Origin: Mercenaria mercenaria
Taxonomy: Eukaryota > Mollusca > Bivalvia > Venerida > Veneridae
NCBI RefSeq assembly: GCF_021730395.1
Contig: NC_069371.1
Span: 744,001 to 808,000, forward strand
Length of the DNA stretch: 64,000 nt
Direction of reading: 5' to 3'
The notes beneath the pieces are model-generated. The model saw only the letters and a list, made by a program, of their open reading frames with translations. It had not been told where the DNA came from and made no database searches. How positions within the stretch are numbered: the stretch's first letter is position 1; each line of letters begins with the position of its first letter. Shown piece after piece: positions 56,930-64,000 of this stretch. Made by a program: the position numbers and the translations under genes.

Positions 56930-57715
56930 TGTCAAAAAATATCAATTTATATAAGACAAACACAATTTGCCGCCATTTTGTGTTTGCTATTTTTGTTCGT
57001 GTGACGTCACAATGGCGTCTCTCTATCCGGTTCGCGCGTTTTGTATTTATACTTGAAATGGATTAGAAATAAAGAAAAGAGAGAAAAAAATAAGGTTCAG
57101 AAAGAAACCTCCAGTATTGTCACTAACGTAACTTAAGAGTTTCAGTTAGAGGAGTACGTCTCCGAAGCAGAAGTCTTCCAAGTGCAGCAAGTCCAGTAAA
57201 AGGAGCAAGTCTAATTCGGTGGAGTAAGTCTTCCAAGTGCAGCAAGTCCAGTAACAGGAGCAAGTCCAATTCGGAGTAGTAAGTCTTCAAAGTGCAGCAA
57301 GTCCAGGTTGCGCAGCAAGTCCAGTAAAAGGAGCAAGTCTAATTCGGAGGAGTAAGTCTTCCAAGTGCAGCAAGTCCAGGTTGCGCAGCAAGTCTAGTGA
57401 GAGGAGCAATTCAAATTAGAGGAGCAAGTCTAAGAAACGAAGCACGTCTAAGAAGCCAAGCAAGTCTAAGAAGCGAAGCAAGTGTAAGACGTGAAGCAAG
57501 TCAAGGAAGTGAAGCACGTCTAAGAAGCGAAGCAAGTCTAAGACGTGAAGCAAGTCTATAAAGCGCAGTACGTCTAACAGGCGCAGCAAGTTTTAGGGGT
57601 ACAGCAAGTCAAGTATATCTAGGAACCACGGTTATATCAGGAAACCTTCATCGTGTATACTGCCTGGAAGATACCTCAGATATTGTCACCATTATAGTTA
57701 ACCCAAAACTTGACA
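56930..57715 (+). repeat. 3' LTR of the gypsy element
   Basis: Starts TGTCAAAAAATATC after the purine tract and ends CCCAAAACTTGACA, followed by CCCTC. Over the last 93 bases it differs from the 5' LTR at three positions. It has fewer 72-bp units and no SINE. Confidence 0.92.
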
Positions 57716-57720
57716 CCCTC

Positions 57721-57895
57721 CATGCATTATGTCATCACCGGCAGAAAACTGGGAAGAACCAGTGACCTGCTGTAAGCCAGCTGGATGGCTTCATCACATG
57801 AAGAGTTTAATGCCCTGAATGAGGCTTAAACCTACAAGTGGAGGGGCAAGTGCTTAGAAGTCAGAGACTTCAACCATTCAGCCATGGAGAGCCCA
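57721..57895 (-). mobile_element. tRNA-Ser-like SINE remnant next to the gypsy element
   Basis: On the minus strand CCATGGCTGAATGGTTGAAG is an A-box-bearing head like tRNA-Ser, and GGTTTAAGCCTC is a worn B box. It continues CTCATTCAGGGCATTAAACT and runs up to the gypsy insertion point at 57716, so the gypsy element probably entered this repeat. Confidence 0.55.
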
Positions 57896-57899
57896 GTTT

Positions 57900-60021
57900 C
57901 AAAAATATCAAAAAATAGCAAATGAATTGGATGCTAAAATATTTATCAATTATTTATGTTACATTGTAATGAATCTTTCTCTTAGTGTTTGTAAAAGAAA
58001 AAATACCAGAATTATACAAAATAAATAAATGGCAATATCTTAATTATTAACACTTTCAGACATAAATATCGTGTTGAACCTTCATCAAAACTTAAAAAAT
58101 ATACATGACAGTCACTCAGTGCATGTAAAATAATGTATTACTAAAATGTCTGTGGCACATAAAACTAGTCTGCTATTATTGTGCCCTCAAAAAAAAAAAA
58201 AACAACTTAAGAAGAGAACTGTCTATTGGTGCTTATTCTTGACATTAGGCTATATGCAAGATAGAATTATGTTTTTTTGTCTTCTAACTCACCCACTTAT
58301 AAGAAGAAATGTATAAAATGGAAAACTATTGCTGTTATGGTACCAAAAATATAAGACCTAAACTACTCAACTACAATAACAAGTGTACAAAGTTTTAAAG
58401 CTGTATCTTTTACAGTTTGAAGAAAATGGACCGTAAACAAAAATGTCTTGTTATAAAGGGTCATAATTTCTCAAAAATTACATGTCGAGTTATAATTCAA
58501 AGTGTACTCAATTATCTAATAATAATAATAAACAGGTGTACAAAGTTTCAAAGCTATAGCTCAAACAATATTCAAGAATTTGGGAAAATAAAAACATAAA
58601 AATAACCAAGGGGACTTTTATGTGTAGAAAGGCCATAAATCTTAATGCATGGAAAGTAATGGTTCTCGCACCGAATGATGATGAACGCCTTAGCAAAACT
58701 CCAAAACTATTGGTCTTATATCTTGCAAGAAAAAGTAGACATAAACAATCATCTTAGCAACCAACGATCTGCTTGAAACACATTGCAGATTTTTTAATAA
58801 CATTTTTTTATTTTGTTTAAAAGTCATTAAAAATATCACATATATGTATCAAATGTTTTTTATTAGTGCAAGCATTCTCCAGAAGAAAATAGAAAGAATA
58901 CACATGTTTTCACTTGTAACTGAAAATTGCTACACTAGCACTCTTAGTAATAAGAATAACGCTAACATTTTCAGTCAGTTATAAAGTCATAAGATTAATA
59001 AAGTATCACATGGAGTTATGTTTCAAGTAAAAATATCACACTTCAGACCACACTATATTCCAAGATATATGTAATATATTCCATCTGTTTGGTAAATTTT
59101 TACCCCTATACACATGCATTTTCCTGGACAAGGCTCAGCGAAATTGTAAGCTGTGATGTGACACTAAAAGTTTCTGACTTAACAACTGTAACAATATGTG
59201 GCTTCCATTTGCATCTCTTTGGGCAATACACTTGAGAATACATCATAGACACTTCTGTAGAATAAGAAAGCTTTATAATATTTCTAGCATAACATAATTT
59301 GAAAATATATGAAAAATGAGCAACATACAATATCAAATAAGTATTACATTTACTACTTTTATTGACTAATCATATTTCTTTAATGGTACATCATAGCAAT
59401 AATTTAAACTAAAAGTGCTAAATTAAATGTGATTAATTTGAATATTATTACTCTAATGTTTACTTAAACAAGTGACTGAGTATTGCAGTGGCAATACAGA
59501 AGTCTCTGACCGGTATAAACACTTTTGTAGTGTTCATCGCTTGTGGTTGTTGGCAACAGTGTTAGACTAAAATCGCGTAAGGCATTTAACCAAGCTAATA
59601 ACCAAAAACTGTACTTAAATTTCAATAGAACCTTGAGATAGATCATGTATGCAGCACATTGTTTTTTCATGGGGAATATTTGTGTGCAGTACTAACAAAA
59701 TCAATCGATGCAAATAAAAGTTAATGAACAGAAACAATTTTACTTTACATTCAATAGTGACCCCTGACCTTTGACAGACAACCATGGGCCACGTGTGCGA
59801 CACAAAGTCTAATCATGGGTAACATTTCTGTGTAGTAATAAAATCCTTCCATGCCTTAAAAGTTATGGAGCAATTTGTTTGCTTCTGTGCAATATCAAAA
59901 TGTCTTTCACTCGTTAATGCTAAATCTTTAATTTACACTTGTGGCCGTGCCACTCATGAAAATACTACATCTGATGTTTCTGTTGAACAAACAAATATCT
60001 TCTAGATATTTATCCAGTAAT
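57900..60021. other. Non-coding stretch with a two-unit tandem repeat
   Basis: Around 58330-58640, GTGTACAAAGTTTTAAAGCT and GTGTACAAAGTTTCAAAGCT lie about 155 bases apart, as do GGTCATAA/GGCCATAA words, giving a roughly 160-bp repeat. An A-run lies at 58190. The rest is AT-rich with no gene; it may hold the 3' end of the minus-strand exon at 60022. Confidence 0.45.
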
Positions 60022-60105
60022 TTACAAATAAAGTGTGCCATTTCTTTTGTCCTCACATAATTCATCAATTGAAAGGTCATAAACCCCAGATCCAGTGTAA
60101 TGTAT
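60022..60105 (-). CDS. Possible terminal exon, 27 codons
   Basis: On the minus strand a strong acceptor (TTTTCATTTATTTCAG) precedes an open frame IHYTGSGVYDLSIDELCEDK and RNGTLYL, then TAA. Splice phase 0. The peptide looks protein-like but no family was recognised, and no upstream exon was identified at higher coordinates. Confidence 0.35.
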   Translation of the reverse strand: MHYTGSGVYDLSIDELCEDKRNGTLYL

Positions 60106-60250
60106 CTGAAATAAATGAAAATTGATAAACTTTGCTAAATGAAATTTGTGTGAAACTGAACAAATATTATTTTACAAGTCAACAAGTACACCTTCGTAGC
60201 AAACAATTTCTTAAACATCCTTTTATATTTTCAGTTTCAGCAAAAAAGTG

Positions 60251-60445
60251 AAGTTTCGTCGAAATCTGTCCAGCAGCTTGACCTGTGAAAGCCAGCCAAG
60301 ATTTTTCTATTTTTAGCTCTGGTGGCCATTTTGTGCACGAAGCGGAATGTGTCAGTGACATGCACAACTAGGGTTGGTACTGATCACTCCTGTTTAGTTT
60401 CGTCGAAATCCGTCCAGCCGTTTGACATGTGAAAGTCGGACAAGC
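60251..60445 (+). repeat. Direct repeat of about 45 bp, 147 bp apart
   Basis: AGTTTCGTCGAAATCTGTCC...TTGAC.TGTGAAAG at 60251-60295 recurs at 60398-60442 (AGTTTCGTCGAAATCCGTCC) with few changes; the second copy is followed by CGAACAAACGGAAAGACAGA, a common mollusc repeat end. Confidence 0.6.
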
Positions 60446-62755
60446 TTAATACGAACAAACGGAAAGACAGAACGCGAAGCCAAAAACAATGTGTCTCTCC
60501 TACATAAGGGCAGACATAATTCCTTATTTTGACTATATCAAGCAAATGCATACCTTAATAATTCAAACTCTTTCAGGTCTTGTTACAGCTCATAATAGAC
60601 ATTTGCGAATTAAGCCGATACCGAATCCGAGATCATAATCTGATATTCATACTGTATTTTAAGGGATAATCTCAAAACATGTATGTGTTTTAATTTACAT
60701 TAATCTTGAATATTTGCAGGCAGTATTGGTCTAATTAATTCACTGTTTTAGCTTGAATCACATGTGTTGTTGCTGTTTTTTTTTAAGTCTAACTGTTCTA
60801 GACAACAACGGAATTTATTTAATATCAGTGTTAAAAAGCCACACAAGACAGAGATTCTGTCTCAGACGCTATGGCCTATTATCCAAGGAAGTACAAAGGG
60901 CGGACGGTTGTCATCTTCCTTCTTATTTCTGGCATTAAGTTATCCATTTATTTTCTTGCGACTGCATATTATTATCCTTATAACGTAGTCGTTCTGCGTT
61001 TTTTTTTGTTTTTTTTTTTCAAAATAAAGGTTTTCTTTTGTAATTTGTATGGATAGTTACGTCATTAAATACTTAATAGGTTCATCGAAGAAATTTGCAT
61101 AGCACGAAAACGTGTTAAAGTTATTTTTCTGATATCTTTTACAGATAATCCTGGCCACATTTAGTTCACCTATGCATGAGGTACTCGTGGTGTACCTATA
61201 ATCATTAGTAAGATGTCCGTCGTACGTCCGTCATCTGCTCCCGTACTTATTGTGATAAGCATCTCCTTAACCACAGAGTCAGTTTTGTCCAAACATAACA
61301 AGAAAAGAATTCTTGTATAGCTCTTTTCGATGCATGAAATTCTGGATCATCCATGCAGAGTTCCGGTTGCAACAGCAGCCGTAAATAAGACTTCTTCTCC
61401 TTACTGACTCCTTTTTCAGTACTGTTTCACAGATATGTTCCTAGGGTAACCCTCAACAAAATTTCATAAAGTTCTGATTGCATGTTACTTGTACAGAACG
61501 GTGGAATCTTTCAGATTTTTTAATTAGATATGGTTTTTGTGCACAAATTTTAGCGGGTGGCCGTCAGCCGAATTCTTTTAGATCATTCGCTATATAAAAT
61601 ATGGCCGTGAGGGGCAAAGAAGGTTTTCATATAGTCAATAGCTATAACGGAACTTTTGAGAATCGACTTTTTCAAGACTGCTAAGCTGCCTTAAATATGA
61701 TTCCACGGAAATGGTCTTTAGTGAGCCTCTGTTAGAATTATTCAGATCATTTGGTGCATTAAAGAATGTGACCGCCAGGAAGCGGAGCAGGGTTTCCATA
61801 AGAAGCAGAACAACATAAACCTTCTATTCCGAATGTACTGGCTAGTTTTCAAAGTTACTTGGCAGGAATATGTTTTTTCCAAACTTCTTACCTGTTTGGG
61901 CTGTGGAAAATGTGGATTTGTGGCGATATTCACAAGTATATACCTTTATAAAAGTACGTAAATTCGAAAGAATTGAGACGGCATTTTTTTTATTTAATTC
62001 AGAATTGTAGGAAACAAAGCTATGATATAGAGTAATGTCATTAATGTTCTTCTAAGAATTTCAGCCAAACAAAGATCTAAACATTAGAGTGCGGAAAAGA
62101 TCATTTGTAGATAATTGGGTATTGTTATAAATAATACACTTCAATAAAGAGAGACGTACATGATTACCGCACAAAACTGAGGTGTACGCATCATACCGAA
62201 ATGCAAAAAAAGAATCTCATAGAATTATTTTACATTTTCATACCGCGTGTCACATCATGGTCTTCTATGACGCACACACCACTAAATAGACAAAACGTGT
62301 AAAATTGTAGATTATATCATTGAAAAGAAAAGAACTAAACCATTTTCTTTTACATGTAAGGTTAAACTATCTCCCTCTTATGCACACCAGACCTTTCATT
62401 TTTACCTATGCGATATGAAAATGCTCATTTACATATGAAAAAGTACAATCATTTTCTTGGGTATTTATTTATTTATTTTCATGTTAAACTTTAAATACTT
62501 TAATACTTTAGAATAAAGTGTTAATAATAATGCGATTATTTTGACAACTTCCGTGTAATACTTAAGAAACTCTACAAAATTGTTTCAAAAGTAAAATTTT
62601 CATAATAAAGTATATAATTCTTGAAAACAAGTCCAAAATAATCTCATTTTCAGGACAATTATAGTTTGTAACTAACATAGTTTAAATATTTCCTTTTTTC
62701 AATTATAATATAATATATAACATCTTCATATAAAAGCGGTACACATTTTTTTACA
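60446..62755. other. Non-coding stretch with an interspersed repeat
   Basis: From about 61140 to 61640 the sequence (TGAGGTACTCGTGGTGTACC, GTCCGTCGTACGTCCGTCAT) resembles a widespread mollusc repeat; only one copy is present. A short frame at 60871 (MAYYPRKYKGRTVVIFLLIS) has an anchor-like segment but no other support. Otherwise nothing. Confidence 0.35.
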
Positions 62756-62758
62756 CGC

Positions 62759-62766
62759 GCACGCAC

Positions 62767-62800
<34 letters not shown>
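62759..62800. repeat. CA/TA dinucleotide microsatellite
   Basis: ACGCACGC leads into about 14 CA units and then TATATATAT. Confidence 0.9.
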
Positions 62801-62802
<2 letters not shown>

Positions 62803-63319
62803 TAGAGAGAATTTATACGAACTAAATCACCACCACAGTATACCAGACCAATTACGGCAAAGCGCCTAGAAGAACAAAAGAACAAGCACATGCAACAGCA
62901 AGTTCACTAACCCAATTAGTTTCGAAGCTGCTTTATATACGAGCCCGAATTGTACTACACATTCATACTGGTTCAACATCTGCATATATATACTCAAATC
63001 TCTGTTTTCATGTCTCACAAATCAGTAGTGACACTTAAGTCTTTTTAACTGACTGGGGCCAGAGAAGCTATATTTTCTCTCTCTGAAAGTTAACTGGATC
63101 TCGAGGATACATTGAATATATATATATAGATAATTCACATTAAGAGATATTATTATATTCAGAACAGTTGACTTTCCCATACGTGAGATCCGCTAGGATA
63201 CAAGTTCGCATTATAAATTATTATATAAATTATTATATAAATTATTATATAGCAGAGAGAATTTATACGAACTAAATCACCACCACAGTATACCAGACCA
63301 ATTACGGCAAAGCGCCTAT
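62803..63319 (+). mobile_element. Perfect 66-bp direct repeats about 448 bp apart
   Basis: AGAGAGAATTTATACGAACT...GGCAAAGCGCCTA at 62803-62868 recurs without change at 63251-63316. The first is preceded, and the second followed, by TA runs. The space between (about 380 bases) shows no open frame and ends in an AAATTATTATAT repeat. Terminal direct repeats of this kind could belong to a small LTR-like, Penelope-type or retrozyme-like element; no ribozyme core was found. Confidence 0.5.
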
Positions 63320-63427
63320 ATATATAACTCTGTTTTCCTCATTAGGTAGACAGAAGGTTAAAAAGCAGCATTCTGCAGAAATTGTATATATGTTTTATTG
63401 TTTGACATTTCGAGGTCTGTTTTGCAC

Positions 63428-63523
63428 AATAATAATGAAAAATGAATAATGTCTGCCTAATTTGTTGAACGTACAAAATACGTATTAGGCAGACATTACA
63501 TGAATATTCATCATTATTATTAT
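63428..63523. repeat. Foldback hairpin
   Basis: AATAATGTCTGCCTAAT at about 63446-63462 pairs with ATTAGGCAGACATTACATGA at 63483, and outer AATAATAATGA with TCATTATTATT. Arms about 35-40 bases, loop about 20 bases. Confidence 0.7.
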
Positions 63524-64000
63524 ACGGACATAGCATATATTTAGTCATTTATCATATATTTATCAGTTGGTAGATAGTATACACCGGACATTTTGAAGTA
63601 TGAAAAGAGCTGAAGTGCGTCATACACATTATTATAAATTTTAATACAATGATATTTAGCTTATAAGTACCACTCAGTCGAGTGATGTTTGTTTGTACAA
63701 CATCCTACCGGTTGATATTCATTTTTATACCTGATAAAAACAATGTAAAATAGGAATAGACCAAGAGAGACTATTCTTGAACAGTACATTTCAAAAAAAT
63801 ATTAAGGTAGGATATGTTTTGAATATCATCATATCAGAGTTTTTCTTTCCTTCTATAACAGGGGCCGGTAACAGAATATCTTTTTTTAAATCACGGTTTT
63901 CCCTAACAATTAACTTTGTCTAATTACCGAGCACGATTTACCCAAATCACAGGCCTGGGCCCATTCTCCTCTTGTTAAAACCCTCCCCTGCGAGGGAATC
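63524..64000. other. Non-coding end of the window
   Basis: No gene or repeat supported. Confidence 0.35.

Larger units (their letters stand above)
51189..57715 (+). mobile_element. Ty3/gypsy LTR retrotransposon with integrase before RT (Gmr1-type order)
   Basis: Two LTRs (TG...CA) lie at 51189-52432 and 56930-57715, with the 5-bp duplication CCCTC on both sides. A primer site follows the left LTR and a purine tract (AGAAGGGGG) precedes the right one. Inside, in order: gag with two zinc knuckles, protease, integrase, reverse transcriptase, RNase H. Integrase ahead of RT is unusual for Ty3/gypsy and known from the Gmr1-like clade. No envelope gene seen. It looks nearly whole, with about three to five interruptions. 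The LTRs differ by only a few percent apart from repeat number and an inserted SINE, so it is young. Confidence 0.93.

Noticed and set aside
56884-57066. 60-codon frame across the 3' LTR start
   Set aside because: It runs over the purine tract and LTR border and has no motif; not an envelope gene.
60753-61056. Short frame with MAYYPRKYKGRTVVIFLLIS and a membrane-like segment
   Set aside because: No splice donor in the right place, no homology and a T-run inside; too weak for a gene call.
62872-63250. Hammerhead ribozyme in the space between the 66-bp repeats
   Set aside because: No CTGATGA core with matching GAAA and stems was visible by eye.
1-64000. CRISPR array, bacterial operons, rRNA genes
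   Set aside because: None of the repeats has the regular short repeat and unique spacer pattern; coding is eukaryotic and no rRNA sequence was recognised.

Overview
The window reads as nuclear DNA of a metazoan, most likely a bivalve mollusc. Reasons: intron-split coding, tRNA-headed SINEs ending in a mollusc-type tail, LINE, Harbinger, Polinton and Ty3/gypsy remains, and tandem-repeat-bearing non-autonomous elements of the kind common in bivalve genomes. No prokaryotic operon structure is seen. The species call is inference. Most of the sequence is AT-rich and repeat-derived, and only a few host coding pieces can be supported.

Layout. 1-1810: flank with a GATA microsatellite and a possible solo LTR. 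1817-12930: a fossil Polinton/adintovirus-type element with about 250-bp terminal inverted repeats and a 6-bp target duplication. It retains adenain-type protease, virion proteins, major and minor capsid, packaging ATPase, a fibre-like protein and protein-primed PolB; no integrase was found. 13.5 kb: piece of a Harbinger transposase. 17.6-18.0 kb: unrecognised open frame. 18411-19859: an intact single-exon GT31 glycosyltransferase, the clearest host gene. 21.5 and 24 kb: LINE reverse-transcriptase scraps. 26-27.9 kb: tandem repeats and a long polypyrimidine tract. 27.9-30.3 kb: a second Polinton fragment of a different lineage (C2H2 plus ATPase, PLA2-type protein, start of integrase).

30644-34844: four phase-consistent 3' exons of an unrecognised host gene, its introns filled with foldback and tandem-repeat elements. 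36.5-50.5 kb: non-autonomous DNA elements (a TA-flanked MITE, a 2.3-kb long-TIR element with an 8-bp duplication, two nested TIR structures of 5-6 kb), a tandem array of about 165 bp period, a PHD-like terminal exon and a cluster of TTCnnGAA sites. 51189-57715: a young Ty3/gypsy element with integrase ahead of reverse transcriptase (Gmr1-type order), a tRNA-Pro-like primer site, CRE-bearing LTRs and a SINE in one LTR. 57.7-64 kb: another SINE, tandem repeats, a probable terminal exon on the minus strand, and a 66-bp perfect direct repeat pair.

The Polinton parts once formed a virion-building and replication set; the gypsy parts form a gag-pol set. Both are described as fossils. The host genes show no evident functional link to each other.
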